Positions 9,353-19,767 of a stretch of DNA of 64,000 bases are shown in pieces. Both the position numbers and the translations under genes were made by a program. Below the pieces are notes generated by a model. It ran no database searches and was not told where the DNA came from. It saw only the letters and a list, made by a program, of their open reading frames with translations. Source of the DNA: an uncultured Bacteroidales bacterium (GTDB taxonomy: Bacteria > Bacteroidota > Bacteroidia > Bacteroidales > Paludibacteraceae); the NCBI GenBank assembly GCA_946187695.1, contig CAMHSB010000003.1:62001-126000 (forward strand). The letters are read 5' to 3'. Each line of letters begins with the position of its first letter. Position 1 is the stretch's first letter.

Positions 9353-9673
9353 ATGTACGCAATTGTAGAAATGAAAGGCCAGCAGTTTAGAGTAGAAGCT
9401 GGCAAAAAACTGTTCATCAATCGAATGAACGAGCTCGAGAAAGGCGCAACCGTTGAATTTGAGAACGTATTGCTCCTGGACAACGAGGGTAAAGTAAAAG
9501 TAGGTGCTCCTTATGTAAAAGGTGCGAAAGTAGTTTGCGAAGTGCTCGACAACGAGTGCCGCGGCGACAAAGTGCTTGTTTTCCACAAGAAACGTCGTAA
9601 AGGTTATCGCAAACTGAACGGTCACCGTCAGGATCTCACCAACGTAATTGTTAAAGAAATTGTTATTGCTTAA
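9353..9673 (+). CDS. rplU: Ribosomal protein bL21
   Basis: 106 aa, full length. It has the typical start [20 protein letters not shown] and the basic segment [18 protein letters not shown] that contacts 23S rRNA. It is the first gene of rplU-rpmA-serS, the usual L21-L27 order, with an 18-nt gap to rpmA. Confidence 0.98.
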   Translation: MYAIVEMKGQQFRVEAGKKLFINRMNELEKGATVEFENVLLLDNEGKVKVGAPYVKGAKVVCEVLDNECRGDKVLVFHKKRRKGYRKLNGHRQDLTNVIVKEIVIA

Positions 9674-9691
9674 AAAGAAAGGACAACCAGT

Positions 9692-9952
9692 ATGGCTCAC
9701 AAGAAAGGTGTCGGTAGTTCTAAGAACGGCCGTGAATCAGAAAGCAAACGTCTTGGCGTGAAGATCTTTGGTGGTCAATTCGCAAAGGCAGGTAACATTA
9801 TCGTACGTCAACGCGGTACCGTTCACAACCCGGGTGAAAACATGGGTATGGGTTCCGACCACACATTGTTCGCTCTCTGCGACGGAATCGTAACGTTCCG
9901 CAAGAAACGCGACAACAAATCGTACGTTTCCATTCAACCGGTAGAGGCGTAA
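9692..9952 (+). CDS. rpmA: Ribosomal protein bL27
   Basis: 86 aa. The start [20 protein letters not shown] and the block [20 protein letters not shown] are diagnostic. L27 reaches the peptidyl-transferase centre with its N-terminus. There is no cleavable N-terminal extension of the Firmicutes type. The gene ends 2 nt before serS. Confidence 0.98.
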   Translation: MAHKKGVGSSKNGRESESKRLGVKIFGGQFAKAGNIIVRQRGTVHNPGENMGMGSDHTLFALCDGIVTFRKKRDNKSYVSIQPVEA

Positions 9953-9954
9953 AT

Positions 9955-11268
9955 ATGTTAACTCTTAAACAAATTTACGACGACAAGGCGAAAGTCATTG
10001 CCGGTCTCAACAAGAAGCACTTCTCAGGCGCCCAAGAGGCAATCGACGAAGTGCTTCGTCTTGATGGAGAGCGTAAGTCGGCGCAGCAACTCAAAGATGC
10101 GGCAGCTGCTGAAATGAATAAGATCAGCAAGTCGATTGGTATGCTCATGGCGCAAGGTAAGCGTGACGAGGCGGAAGCAGCCAAAGCGCAGACCGGTGCC
10201 CTCAAAGCACAAATCGCCGAGTACGACGAGAAAATGGCCGCAGCGGAAGAGGCGCAAACCAAGTTGCTGCTTACCATTCCGAACGTACCCTACGACATTG
10301 TGCCCGAAGGCGCATGCGCAGAGGATAATCTCGTGGTTAAATCCAACGTACCCCACCACGGTGGTGACACCGTCGGCACCTGGGTAGGTGAGGTCAACAA
10401 CGACGAAGCAAAGCTTCCCCACTGGGAGTTGGCAAAGAAGTACAACCTCATTGATTTCGACCTCGGCGTCAAGATCTCGGGTGCAGGTTTCCCCGTTTAT
10501 ATCGGTCAAGGTGCACGTCTCCAACGGGCGCTCATCAATTTCTTCCTCGCGGAAGCCAACAAAGCCGGTTATACGGAGATCATGCCGCCGACCGTAGTCA
10601 ACGCTGCATCGGGTTACGGAACAGGTCAGTTGCCGGACAAAGAGGGTCAGATGTACCACTGCGAAGTGGATGACCTCTACCTTATCCCGACAGCTGAAGT
10701 ACCGGTTACAAACCTCTATCGCGACGTCATCATCGACGAGGCACAACTGCCCATCAAGAACTGCGCCTACACAGAGTGTTTCCGTCGCGAGGCGGGTTCG
10801 TACGGCAAGGATGTACGCGGTTTGAACCGTCTGCATGAGTTCTCCAAGATCGAGATCGTACGTATCGACACACCCGAACATTCGGACGCTTCGCACAAAG
10901 AGATGCTTGAGCACGTAGAAGGTCTGCTCCAGAAACTGGAACTGCCCTATCGTATCCTTCGTCTCTCCGGTGGAGATATGTCGTTTACGGCGGCGCTCTG
11001 CTATGACTTTGAGGTGTATTCCGAAGCACAACATCGTTGGTTGGAGGTATCCTCCACGTCTAATTTCGACACCTATCAGGCCAACCGCCTCAAGTGCCGT
11101 TACCGCCGTGCAGAGGATAAGAAAGTGCAACTTTGTCACACGCTCAACGGCTCTGCCCTCGCACTCCCGCGTATCGTAGCGGCGCTGCTCGAAAACAACC
11201 AATGCGAAGAAGGAATTCGTATTCCGAAAGCATTGCAACCGTTCTTCGGAGACGATATGATCCGTTGA
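9955..11268 (+). CDS. serS: Seryl-tRNA synthetase
   Basis: 437 aa. An N-terminal tRNA-binding coiled coil (about 30-110) is followed by a class II catalytic core with motif 2 (YTECFRREAGSYGKDVRG) and motif 3 (CHTLNGSALALPRIVAALLE). It charges tRNA-Ser in the cytoplasm. ATG 9955 sits 2 nt after the rpmA stop, and the start MLTLKQIYDD is standard. Completeness is good. Confidence 0.98.
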   Translation: MLTLKQIYDDKAKVIAGLNKKHFSGAQEAIDEVLRLDGERKSAQQLKDAAAAEMNKISKSIGMLMAQGKRDEAEAAKAQTGALKAQIAEYDEKMAAAEEAQTKLLLTIPNVPYDIVPEGACAEDNLVVKSNVPHHGGDTVGTWVGEVNNDEAKLPHWELAKKYNLIDFDLGVKISGAGFPVYIGQGARLQRALINFFLAEANKAGYTEIMPPTVVNAASGYGTGQLPDKEGQMYHCEVDDLYLIPTAEVPVTNLYRDVIIDEAQLPIKNCAYTECFRREAGSYGKDVRGLNRLHEFSKIEIVRIDTPEHSDASHKEMLEHVEGLLQKLELPYRILRLSGGDMSFTAALCYDFEVYSEAQHRWLEVSSTSNFDTYQANRLKCRYRRAEDKKVQLCHTLNGSALALPRIVAALLENNQCEEGIRIPKALQPFFGDDMIR

Positions 11269-11303
11269 TTTACGAGAAAATTTTCAAAAATTTGGCATAC
11301 ACT

Positions 11304-11335
11304 CTTGTGTATGTCAATTTTTTTTTGTAATTTTG
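11304..11335 (+). promoter_or_regulatory. Promoter upstream of the 11360 gene
   Basis: CTTG 11304-11307, 20 nt, TAATTTTG 11328-11335. It places transcription start after 11335, which rules out the TTG at 11333 as a start and selects ATG 11360. Confidence 0.75.
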
Positions 11336-11359
11336 CAGGCAAAATTGAATAAGTACGTT

Positions 11360-11893
11360 ATGACAACGACAATTATTGCAATACTTCTAACTATCGTAGT
11401 ACTGATTTTCGGTTTTTGGCTGATTCAGTACTCGGGGTTTCGCAACGAGGAAAAGAAACGTCAATGGGAACTGAAACGGGAGAGCCAGAAGAGTATCTCC
11501 CCTATCCGCTTGCGTGCCTACGAACGTTTAGCGCTACTGTTGGAGCGTACCAAACCGGAGCATATGCTCATGGAGTTGCGGCAGAACCAACCGGACGCGC
11601 TGACTACATGGAGCGTGTTGCAGGTACAGCAGTACTTGCTCCAGACTATCCGTGCGGAGTTTGACCATAACCAGAGTCAGCAAGTCTATGTCTCCGAAGA
11701 GGTATGGGACATGATCATCAACGCCCGAGACCAAATGGCTGCTTTCGTCATCGCTATGTCGTCGCAGCTCCCGAAGGATGCTACGGCACAGGTGTATGCC
11801 ACCACGTTGATGACCGCCTTTAACAGTAATGGAACGACTCCTACCGACAAAGCCCTCGAAGAACTGAAACGTGAAGCGAAAGAGCTTATGTAA
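11360..11893 (+). CDS. Conserved Bacteroidetes membrane-anchored protein (DUF7935-like), unknown function
   Basis: 177 aa from ATG 11360. It has one N-terminal membrane helix (TTTIIAILLTIVVLIFGFWLI) and then a soluble helical region containing SPIRLRAYERLALLLERTKP and the repeated QV/QQ helices. The RLxAYERLALxLER signature is, from memory, typical of a Bacteroidetes-only family; the DUF assignment is not certain. Its 3' end overlaps the next gene by 23 nt, so the two are likely translationally coupled envelope proteins. Confidence 0.7.
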   Translation: MTTTIIAILLTIVVLIFGFWLIQYSGFRNEEKKRQWELKRESQKSISPIRLRAYERLALLLERTKPEHMLMELRQNQPDALTTWSVLQVQQYLLQTIRAEFDHNQSQQVYVSEEVWDMIINARDQMAAFVIAMSSQLPKDATAQVYATTLMTAFNSNGTTPTDKALEELKREAKELM

Positions 11894-12560
11894 TATCGTG
11901 ATGGCTTTGCTGCTAAGCGTAGCGGCATATGCGGAGGACTCCATCATTGTGACGGTGGATACGATGACCATCGATTCGTCCCGGATCGTAATAGACACGG
12001 TGATCATGGATACGGTGGTCGAAGATACCCCAAAGCCGACAAAAGAGAAGAAACAAGTGTACGGCGGTACACAGATCAAATTCGACATCCTCTCGCCCAT
12101 CCTTACGCCGGCGCTCAACAACTGGAACATGCAGCATTATGAGCTGGCGGTAAACGTCCAACTGGCACGGCGGTTCTACCCCACTCTTGAGTTGGGATAC
12201 GCCGGAGGTAAGACGCATAACGACTCGGTACAGTATAACGGTCAAGGCGGGTTTGCACGAATCGGTTGCGACATCAATCCGCTCAAGAAACATCCCGAGT
12301 CCCCCCATGCATTGCTCGTGGGTATCCGTGTCGGAACGGCCATACAGAACAACTGGGAAACAGATTGCTGGGGAGAGATCATCGTAGGATGCCAGGTCAA
12401 TATCGCGAAAGGCTTCTATATGGGTTGGATGGGCAGACTGAAATTGCTCTTCACCCGTGAGAAAGAAGAGCAAAGTACGCGACCGATATACATCCCCGGA
12501 TTTGGCGAACGATCCAATGTCGGATGGGGAGCAAACTATTATTTGGGATACAAATTTTAA
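11871..12560 (+). CDS. Outer-membrane protein of a Bacteroidetes family (DUF6048-like)
   Basis: 229 aa. A GTG start at 11871 gives a proper signal peptide (MKRKSLCNIVMALLLSVAAYA); the ATG at 11901 would remove all its basic residues. A low-complexity Val/Asp/Thr stretch (residues 25-50) precedes a beta-barrel-like domain with GTQIKFDILSPI near 65 and a C-terminal FGERSNVGWGANYYLGYKF ending in Phe. DUF6048 is suggested from memory. Its role is unknown. Cotranscription with the 11360 gene is inferred from the 23-nt overlap. Confidence 0.7.
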   Translation: MKRKSLCNIVMALLLSVAAYAEDSIIVTVDTMTIDSSRIVIDTVIMDTVVEDTPKPTKEKKQVYGGTQIKFDILSPILTPALNNWNMQHYELAVNVQLARRFYPTLELGYAGGKTHNDSVQYNGQGGFARIGCDINPLKKHPESPHALLVGIRVGTAIQNNWETDCWGEIIVGCQVNIAKGFYMGWMGRLKLLFTREKEEQSTRPIYIPGFGERSNVGWGANYYLGYKF

Positions 12561-12574
12561 AAAAATATATTACT

Positions 12575-14584
12575 ATGAACAAGACACAACTTTTGAATCG
12601 TGCAGCGGATAACATTCGTATCCTGGCTGCCGCAGCAGTAGAAAAAGCAAAGAGTGGTCACCCTGGTGGAGCCATGGGTGGCGCAGATTTTATCAATGTG
12701 CTCTTTAGTGAGTTCCTTGAATATGATCCGGAGAACCCGGGTTGGGAAGCACGTGACCGTTTCTTCCTGGATCCTGGACACATGGCTCCGATGCTCTACG
12801 GACAACTCTGCTTAGCCGGTAAATTCACGTTGGAGGATTTAAAGAACCTCCGTCAATGGGGTTCGGTTACACCCGGACACCCCGAGCGCGAGATCGAGCG
12901 AATGATTGAGAACACGTCCGGTCCGCTTGGTCAGGGACACACGTTTGCTGTCGGAGCAGCCATCGCTGCGAAATGGTTCAACCAGCGCTATGGCGAGATC
13001 CACAACCCGACCATCTATGCGTTCATCTCGGATGGCGGTGTGCAGGAAGAGATCTCGCAGGGCGCAGGTCGCCTGGCAGGGCATCTCGGACTTGACAATT
13101 TAGTCATGTTCTATGACTCTAACACTATCCAACTTTCGACGGGTTGCGGTGAAGTAACATCAGAAGATGTAGCAGCAAAATACAAAGCATGGGGATGGTA
13201 TGTACAAGAAATCCCGGGCAACGACCCCGACGCGATTCGCGAAGCGATCATCAAAGCGAAAGCAGAGAAAGGTCGTCCTTCTATCATCATCGGTCATACG
13301 ACCATGGGTAAGGGCTGCGTAACGGCAGAAGGTGCTAACTGGGAAGGCAAATGTTCGACCCACGGAGCGCCGCTCAGCAAGGCCGGTGCGTCCTTTGAGA
13401 AGACCATCGAGCATCTTGGCGGTAATCCCGAAGACCCGTTCCAGATCTTCCCGGAAGTACAGAAACTGTACGAAGATCGCGCGATTGAGTTGCGTGACCT
13501 GTGCAATAAGAAATATGCGCAATACCACGACTGGAAAGAGAAGAACCCGCTCGCTGCCAACGAGTACGAGACCTTCCTATCCGGCGAGACGCCGTGTGTA
13601 GACTGGAGTCTGATCGAGCAGAAAGCAGGTGATGCTACGCGTAATGCCAGCGGCAAGGTGCTTGGCTTCTTGGCAGAGAACGTGGGCAATATGATTGTTT
13701 CGTCCGCTGACCTCTCGAACTCCGACAAGACCGACGGTTTCCTCAAGAAGACCCATGCCCTCAAGAAAGGTGATTTCTCGGGTCAGTTCTTGCAAGCTGG
13801 CGTGTCCGAACTCACGATGGCTTGTGTGATGATCGGAATGGCGCTTCACGGCGGTATCATCCCGGCTTGCGGTACGTTCTTCGTCTTCAGCGATTATATG
13901 AAACCCGCGGTACGTATGGCTGCCCTCATGGAGTTACCGGTGAAGTTCATCTGGTCGCACGACGCTTTCCGCGTAGGTGAAGATGGTCCGACCCACGAAC
14001 CCGTAGAACAAGAAGCACAGATCCGTCTCATGGAGAAACTGCACAACCATAGTGGCAAGCCGTCGATGCTCGTGCTCCGTCCGGCGGACGCTGAGGAGAC
14101 GACCCTCGCATGGCGTTTAGCGATTGAGAACACCAACACGCCGACGGCGCTCATTCTCAGCCGTCAGGACATCGCTCCGGTTCCGAATGTGAACCTCGAA
14201 GGTTTCCGCAAAGGTGCATACATCGTTTCAAAAGACGAGAATCCGCAAGTAGTTATGCTTGCTTCGGGAAGCGAAGTTTCTACCCTGCTCGCAGGAGCCG
14301 AACTGCTCCGAGCAGAGGGTATCCGTCTGCAAATCGTCAGCGTACCGTCCGAAGGTCTGTTCCGCGAGCAAGATAAGAAATACCAGGACGAAGTGCTGCC
14401 AAAGGGTATCAAGCGTTTCGGTATGACCGCCGGTCTGCCTTGCACGCTCGAAGGACTCGTAGGCGAGAACGGCGCTATCTGGGGTCTGGAGAGTTTCGGT
14501 TTCTCGGCACCGTACAAGGTACTCGATGAGAAACTCGGCTTCACGGCACAGAATGTTTACGAGCAAGTAAAAAAACTCTTATAA
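12575..14584 (+). CDS. tkt: Transketolase
   Basis: 669 aa. The thiamine-diphosphate site is seen in KSGHPGGAMGGADF near 26 and GGVQEEISQGAG near 150; the pyrimidine domain carries VGEDGPTHEPVEQ near 465. It moves two-carbon units between sugar phosphates in the non-oxidative pentose phosphate pathway. ATG 12575 (MNKTQLLNRAADNIR) gives the family's usual N-terminus; an upstream in-frame ATG at 12524 lies inside the preceding gene and is less likely. leuS follows 5 nt after the stop. Confidence 0.97.
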   Translation: MNKTQLLNRAADNIRILAAAAVEKAKSGHPGGAMGGADFINVLFSEFLEYDPENPGWEARDRFFLDPGHMAPMLYGQLCLAGKFTLEDLKNLRQWGSVTPGHPEREIERMIENTSGPLGQGHTFAVGAAIAAKWFNQRYGEIHNPTIYAFISDGGVQEEISQGAGRLAGHLGLDNLVMFYDSNTIQLSTGCGEVTSEDVAAKYKAWGWYVQEIPGNDPDAIREAIIKAKAEKGRPSIIIGHTTMGKGCVTAEGANWEGKCSTHGAPLSKAGASFEKTIEHLGGNPEDPFQIFPEVQKLYEDRAIELRDLCNKKYAQYHDWKEKNPLAANEYETFLSGETPCVDWSLIEQKAGDATRNASGKVLGFLAENVGNMIVSSADLSNSDKTDGFLKKTHALKKGDFSGQFLQAGVSELTMACVMIGMALHGGIIPACGTFFVFSDYMKPAVRMAALMELPVKFIWSHDAFRVGEDGPTHEPVEQEAQIRLMEKLHNHSGKPSMLVLRPADAEETTLAWRLAIENTNTPTALILSRQDIAPVPNVNLEGFRKGAYIVSKDENPQVVMLASGSEVSTLLAGAELLRAEGIRLQIVSVPSEGLFREQDKKYQDEVLPKGIKRFGMTAGLPCTLEGLVGENGAIWGLESFGFSAPYKVLDEKLGFTAQNVYEQVKKLL

Positions 14585-14589
14585 TATAA

Positions 14590-17418
14590 ATGGATTACAA
14601 TTTTTCTGATATTGAGAGCCGTTGGCAAAAGGCCTGGGACAAGGAAGGCGTTTATACCGTCTCCAATGAGTCCGACAAGCCCCATTACTACGTGCTCGAT
14701 ATGTTCCCCTACCCTTCGGGTGCCGGCTTGCATGTCGGCCACCCATTAGGGTATATCGCAAGTGATATCTATTCGCGTTACAAACGTCTCAAAGGTTTCA
14801 ACGTCCTTCACCCCATGGGCTTTGACTCCTATGGTCTGCCGGCAGAGCAATATGCCATCCAGACCGGTCAACACCCGGAGAAGACCACCTTCGAGAACAT
14901 CGACCGTTATATCTCGCAGCTTAAGAAGATCGGTTTCTGCTACGATTGGAACCGTGAGGTGCGCACTTGCGATCCGAAGTTCTATAAATGGACCCAATGG
15001 GCATTCATTCAGATGTTCAACTCCTATTTCGATCCCAAAACCCAAAAGGCACAGCCGATCTCTAAACTCATAGCAGAGTTCGAGGCCAACGACCCGAAAT
15101 GGGCTACGCTCTCCGAGCGCGAGAAACAGGAGCGGCTGATGAACTACCGCATTGCGTACCTCGCAGACACCAAGGTCAACTGGTGTCCGAAACTCGGAAC
15201 GGTGCTTGCCAACGACGAGGTTTCCGAAGGACTATCCGTCCGCGGCGGTTATCCCGTGGAGCAGCGCGTCATGCGCCAGTGGTGTCTGCGCGTGAGCGCT
15301 TATGCCGGACGTCTATTGGAGGGCTTGGATCGCATCGACTGGACAGAATCGCTCAAGGAGACCCAACGCAACTGGATCGGTCGCTCCGAAGGAGCAGAAA
15401 TGCAGTTCACCGTCAAAGGCCAGGACGCACCGTTCACCATCTTCACCACCCGTGCGGACACGATTTATGGTGTGACATTCATGGTGCTGGCACCGGAGAG
15501 CGAGTATGTACAACGGGTGGTTACGCCGGAGCAGAAAGAGGAAGTGGAGGCTTACCTCACCCGCTGCAAGAACCGTACGGAGCGCGAGCGTATCGCCGAC
15601 CGTCGTGTGACGGGTGTGTTTACGGGTTCGTACGCTATCAACCCGCTCACGCAAGGCGAGATACCTATTTTTATCTCCGACTATGTGCTCGCGGGCTACG
15701 GCACAGGTGCTATCATGGCTGTACCGGCGCACGACAGCCGCGACTACGCCTTCGCGAAACATTTCAACCTGCCGATCATTCCGTTGATTGAGGGCGCCGA
15801 CGTGAGCGAAGAGTCGTTCGACGCGAAGGAAGGTAAGATGATCAACTCGGGTTTCCTGAACGGCATGGAGGTCAAAGAGGCTATTCAAGCCATGAAGGAA
15901 TATATCACGAACACCGGTATCGGTCGCGTGAAAGTCAATTACCGTCTGCGCGACGCTATCTTCAGTCGCCAGCGTTACTGGGGCGAACCGTTCCCTGTTT
16001 ATTATAAAGACGGCATGCCTTATACGCTGCCCGAAGAGTGTCTGCCGCTCGAACTGCCGGAAGTTTCGGACTTCAAGCCCACCGAGACCGGCGAACCACC
16101 GTTGGGAAATGCCGCTATTTGGGCATGGGACGAGAAGAACAGGAAAGTAGTGGAGAAAGCCCTGATTGACAACAAGACCGTCTTCCCCTTGGAACTCTGC
16201 ACGATGCCGGGCTTCGCAGGCTCGTCGGCGTACTACCTGCGTTACATGGACCCGCACAACGACAAAGCGCTGGTCGATAAGGACGTGAACGCTTACTGGC
16301 GGCAGGTGGACCTCTATCTCGGTGGTTCCGAGCACGCCACGGGACACCTGATTTACAGCCGTTTCTGGAACAAGTTCCTCTACGACCTCGGCTATATCTG
16401 CGAGGACGAACCGTTCAAGAAGTTGATAAACCAAGGTATGATCCAGGGCCGCTCGAATTTCGTGTATCGCTATATCGGCGAAGGTGCGACGGGCAACCTC
16501 TATATCTCGTACAACCTCATCGAGAACCCCGAATACAAGGGCAAAGTGCAACCGATTCACGTAAACGTGAATATCGTCAACAACGACGTGTTGGACATCA
16601 ACGCGTTCCGTGCATGGATGCCGGAGTTCAAGAACGCCGAGTTCGTCTTTGCGGACGGCACGTCGTCCGAACTGACGGGCTACACCGCCGGCGCAAAGCA
16701 GTATATCTGCGGCTGGGCGGTAGAGAAGATGTCGAAGTCGATGTTCAATGTGGTCAATCCCGATGACGTGATTGCCAAGTTCGGCGCCGACACGCTGCGT
16801 CTGTATGAGATGTTCCTTGGCCCGCTGGAGATGTCCAAACCATGGGACACGAACGGCATTGATGGCGTGCATCGTTTCCTCCGCCGCTTGTGGAACATGT
16901 ACGAGACGATCACCGACGAAGAACCGACAAAAGAAGAACTCAAGAGTCTGCACAAGCTCATTAAGAAGATCACGTGGGACATCGAGAACTTTTCGTTCAA
17001 TACTTCCATCCCTGCCTTCATGATCGCGCAGAACGAATTGAGCGCGCTCAAGTGCAACAAGCGTGCTATCCTGGAGCCGATAGCGGTTCTTCTCGCTCCG
17101 TACGCTCCGCATATTGCAGAAGAAATGTGGCATAGATGCCAAGAAGTCGAAAGTCAAAAGTCGAAAGTCGAAGGCCAGTTTGTGGTAAACGCCTCCTGGC
17201 CGGAGTGCAACGAGGCGTACTTGGTTGAGGACACGCAGAAGTACCCTGTTCAGTTCAACGGCAAGGTGCGTTTCACGCTCGAGTGCCCGAAGGACACCCC
17301 GAAAGACGAAGTAGAGAAACTTGTCCTCGCCCACGAAGACACATCCAAATATCTCGCCGGCAACACGCCTAAAAAGGTCATCGTCGTTCCCGGCAGGATT
17401 GTCAATATTGTGATGTAA
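14590..17418 (+). CDS. leuS: Leucyl-tRNA synthetase
   Basis: 942 aa. The class I HIGH motif appears in [16 protein letters not shown] near 40, the CP1 editing domain at about 230-420 ([33 protein letters not shown]) and KMSKS in [15 protein letters not shown] near 713. It charges tRNA-Leu and edits mischarged products. An insert [10 protein letters not shown] near 858, in the anticodon-binding region, is encoded by a 7-bp word array (17145-17172). A bidirectional terminator follows. Confidence 0.97.
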   Translation: MDYNFSDIESRWQKAWDKEGVYTVSNESDKPHYYVLDMFPYPSGAGLHVGHPLGYIASDIYSRYKRLKGFNVLHPMGFDSYGLPAEQYAIQTGQHPEKTTFENIDRYISQLKKIGFCYDWNREVRTCDPKFYKWTQWAFIQMFNSYFDPKTQKAQPISKLIAEFEANDPKWATLSEREKQERLMNYRIAYLADTKVNWCPKLGTVLANDEVSEGLSVRGGYPVEQRVMRQWCLRVSAYAGRLLEGLDRIDWTESLKETQRNWIGRSEGAEMQFTVKGQDAPFTIFTTRADTIYGVTFMVLAPESEYVQRVVTPEQKEEVEAYLTRCKNRTERERIADRRVTGVFTGSYAINPLTQGEIPIFISDYVLAGYGTGAIMAVPAHDSRDYAFAKHFNLPIIPLIEGADVSEESFDAKEGKMINSGFLNGMEVKEAIQAMKEYITNTGIGRVKVNYRLRDAIFSRQRYWGEPFPVYYKDGMPYTLPEECLPLELPEVSDFKPTETGEPPLGNAAIWAWDEKNRKVVEKALIDNKTVFPLELCTMPGFAGSSAYYLRYMDPHNDKALVDKDVNAYWRQVDLYLGGSEHATGHLIYSRFWNKFLYDLGYICEDEPFKKLINQGMIQGRSNFVYRYIGEGATGNLYISYNLIENPEYKGKVQPIHVNVNIVNNDVLDINAFRAWMPEFKNAEFVFADGTSSELTGYTAGAKQYICGWAVEKMSKSMFNVVNPDDVIAKFGADTLRLYEMFLGPLEMSKPWDTNGIDGVHRFLRRLWNMYETITDEEPTKEELKSLHKLIKKITWDIENFSFNTSIPAFMIAQNELSALKCNKRAILEPIAVLLAPYAPHIAEEMWHRCQEVESQKSKVEGQFVVNASWPECNEAYLVEDTQKYPVQFNGKVRFTLECPKDTPKDEVEKLVLAHEDTSKYLAGNTPKKVIVVPGRIVNIVM
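17145..17172. repeat. Heptamer word array inside leuS
   Basis: Four units AGTCGAA, AGTCAAA, AGTCGAA, AGTCGAA. The same family occurs reversed at 62129-62156 in the activase gene. Confidence 0.75.
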
Positions 17419-17449
17419 TAACTTTCTCTGAAAGAAAAAGTGAATATGC

Positions 17450-17486
17450 AAATAGCGGGCAGCCAATAAATGGTTGCCCACTATTT
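17450..17486. terminator. Bidirectional terminator between leuS and the HtrA-type gene
   Basis: Stem GGGCAGCC / GGTTGCCC (one wobble pair) with loop AATAAAT. It is extended by AAATAG / CTATTT across one mismatch, so both strands end in short A/T tracts. Confidence 0.7.
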
Positions 17487-17505
17487 CTTAATAATCGTGC
17501 ATCTT

Positions 17506-18993
17506 TTACTCTGCCAAATTGACAGCGTAGTAGCGGATGCGGCCTTGGGGAGTGCAGCCGGTGATGAAGAGGACACGGTCATGCTCGGAGGCGGAATTGG
17601 CACGGCGAACGATGTCGTCAAGGTCTTCTTCGGTGCGCACGGAGCGGTTGTTGACTTTCAGAATGATGAAGTCCGAGGGTACACCGGCACTCTTCAGTTT
17701 GCCAGCCTTGAGCGACTTGATCTGCAAACCGTAATTGATACCCAGGCGCTCTTTCTGCGCATCGGTCAGTTCGGAGAAGGTAGCACCCAGGACGGACGCT
17801 TTGTCCTCGGCAGAGATAACACCTGTACCGCCTTCGCGGTTGGTGAGCGTAGCCTGAACGGTCATTGTTTTGCCATCACGGAGCAGCGTCACACTCACTA
17901 CGTCGCCCGGACGATGACGACCGATATGTTCCTGCAGGTCGGTGCCGGTCTTGACAGCCGCATCGTCAACACGCGTGATCACATCGCCGCTCTTGATGCC
18001 TGCTTTCTCTGCCGCACCGTCCGGCACAACACGTTCCACGTATGCACCTTGTAACGTGCTGAGTTTCTTCTCTTTCTGCAACTCGGACGTGATCTCACGC
18101 ATCTGCACGCCGAGGATAGCGCGTTGCACAACGCCATACTGGCGGATGTCGCTCACCACTTTCTGCACGATACTTGTCGGCACTGCAAAACTGTAGCCCG
18201 AATACGAACCGGTCTGCGAAGCGATGGCGGTGTTGATACCCACCAACTCACCGCGTGTGTTAACCAGCGCGCCGCCGGAGTTGCCGGGGTTGACGGCTGC
18301 GTCGGTCTGGATGAACGACTCAATCTTCATCTCCGCGTTGAGGATATTGATGTTACGCGCCTTGGCGGACACGATACCTGCCGTGACGGTCGAAGTGAGG
18401 TTGAACGGATTGCCGACCGCCAGCACCCATTCGCCGACACGCAGGTCGTCGGAGTTGCCCATCAGGATTACCGGCAGACCTATCTCTTCGATTTTCAGGA
18501 GCGCGATGTCCGTGTTCGGGTCCGTACCCACCAGCGTTGCCGTGTACTCGCGTTTGTCGTTGAGGACAACCTGAATCTGGTCCGCACGGTCGATGACATG
18601 GTTGTTGGTGACGATATATCCGTCCTCGGAGATGATGACACCCGAACCGGACGCCTGCTGCGCCGGCATTTCGCGTTGCTGTCCCGGACGGCCGAAGAAG
18701 AACTCAAAGAGGTCCATCTGCTGCGAGGAGACCTGGTTGCGGTAGGTCGTCTTGACATGGACAACCGCATTGACGGACAGCTCGGCAGCCTGCGTAAAAT
18801 CCGTCTCTCCTGCCTGCGGAAGAGACGCGAAGCGGCTATATGCCGCAGGGATTCCGGTGGAATCATTTGAGGATTTGAGAATTTGAAGATTTGAAGATTG
18901 TGGATTGCTGTATTTCAAGACAGCGAGTGTTGTTCCGGCGCTGATTGCTGCAATGAGCAGCACGACGCCTAAAAATCTGAATATCTTTTTCAT
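17506..18993 (-). CDS. DegP/DegQ/HtrA-type periplasmic serine protease
   Basis: 495 aa from ATG 18993 (MKKIFRFLGVVLL); an upstream in-frame start at 19017 adds 8 residues. An N-terminal membrane segment or signal is followed by a trypsin-like domain with His (TNNHVID), Asp (PNTDIALLK) and Ser (GNSGGALV), then two PDZ domains (about 275-370 and 400-490). It degrades or refolds damaged envelope proteins. The linker NPQSSNLQILKSSNDS after the signal comes from an 8-bp word array (18865-18896). Confidence 0.94.
   Translation of the reverse strand: MKKIFRFLGVVLLIAAISAGTTLAVLKYSNPQSSNLQILKSSNDSTGIPAAYSRFASLPQAGETDFTQAAELSVNAVVHVKTTYRNQVSSQQMDLFEFFFGRPGQQREMPAQQASGSGVIISEDGYIVTNNHVIDRADQIQVVLNDKREYTATLVGTDPNTDIALLKIEEIGLPVILMGNSDDLRVGEWVLAVGNPFNLTSTVTAGIVSAKARNINILNAEMKIESFIQTDAAVNPGNSGGALVNTRGELVGINTAIASQTGSYSGYSFAVPTSIVQKVVSDIRQYGVVQRAILGVQMREITSELQKEKKLSTLQGAYVERVVPDGAAEKAGIKSGDVITRVDDAAVKTGTDLQEHIGRHRPGDVVSVTLLRDGKTMTVQATLTNREGGTGVISAEDKASVLGATFSELTDAQKERLGINYGLQIKSLKAGKLKSAGVPSDFIILKVNNRSVRTEEDLDDIVRRANSASEHDRVLFITGCTPQGRIRYYAVNLAE
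18865..18896. repeat. Octamer word array inside the HtrA-type gene
   Basis: Four units: ATTTGAGG, ATTTGAGA, ATTTGAAG, ATTTGAAG. It is translated in frame just after the signal segment. Confidence 0.75.
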
Positions 18994-19060
18994 AGTTCCG
19001 AATAATTTTAGTTGCACATGGACAGTAGCAAAATCCGTGCCAAGACCGACAAGTTCACAT

Positions 19061-19096
19061 AAAAACAGCCGCCAGCGTCATACGACCTGACGGCTG
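19061..19096 (-). terminator. Terminator of the HdeD-like gene
   Basis: On the minus strand CAGCCGTCAG pairs with CTGGCGGCTG (one G-T pair), followed by TTTTTATG. It separates this gene from the protease gene. Confidence 0.85.
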
Positions 19097-19124
19097 ATAG
19101 CTATGATTACTGACAGCTGAAAAC

Positions 19125-19724
19125 TTACTTCACTTCCTCTACATCCTCGATGTCGATGACTTGGTGGAAGCGGTCTGCCAGTTTGTTGAGTTTCTTCTCT
19201 ACGCGGTTGACAGCAGCCACTTTAACCCAGTTGCCGATACCGTCGGCGATGATACCGATACCTACAAGCCAGGCGATGGTAGCAGCCGAGATGGACGGAT
19301 CGCAGAAGAAGCAGTAGCAACCGCCGCACATAGCCAGCACGCCGAGCAGGCAGAGCACCCACCAACGGCGGAAACCGAGTTTCTTGTAGTTGAACGAGTC
19401 CAGCATCAGGTTCAGGCCCTCATAGAACACCCAGAAAGCGAAGATGAACGGCAGAGCCACAGCCAGCGGAGCCGGCATGATGATGATTGCCACGCCGAGG
19501 AATACCTGCAACAAAGCAGCGAGGAAAGTCAGTCCGCTGAACGGATTGATAGCGCGGAGAGTAGCCCACGCACCAAAGGTGCTGCAACCGCTGATGATAA
19601 GCATCAGGCCGAACGCCCATGCCAACGAAACGAGGGTGCTGCCCTGATAGATGATACAGAGCGCACCCAGTACCACGAGGGCAATACCCGCGAGGCATAT
19701 CAGAATTTTAGTACTTGTTTTAAT
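19125..19724 (-). CDS. HdeD-like (DUF308) membrane protein without an ATG start
   Basis: About 199 aa. Paired membrane helices with GLMLIISG, ALLQVFLGVAIIIMPAP and LPFIFAFWVFYEG are typical of HdeD/DUF308. HdeD proteins protect against acid in E. coli; the role here is inferred. It is a close paralogue of 56205-56798, and the alignment begins at KTSTKI. In place of the paralogue's ATG this gene has ATT (19724-19722), and the next in-frame upstream codon set reaches a stop. The comparison fits a 6-nt deletion of TATATG. Translation may use ATT or the internal GTG at 19676. A good promoter lies at 19768-19799. Confidence 0.8.
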   Translation of the reverse strand: MKTSTKILICLAGIALVVLGALCIIYQGSTLVSLAWAFGLMLIISGCSTFGAWATLRAINPFSGLTFLAALLQVFLGVAIIIMPAPLAVALPFIFAFWVFYEGLNLMLDSFNYKKLGFRRWWVLCLLGVLAMCGGCYCFFCDPSISAATIAWLVGIGIIADGIGNWVKVAAVNRVEKKLNKLADRFHQVIDIEDVEEVK

Positions 19725-19767
19725 AGAATTAAATAGTTAAAATGTTTGTTATTCTCAATTGGGAGTG

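Noticed and set aside
15313..17481. 722-codon open frame on the minus strand
   Set aside because: Antisense shadow of leuS; no recognisable domain.
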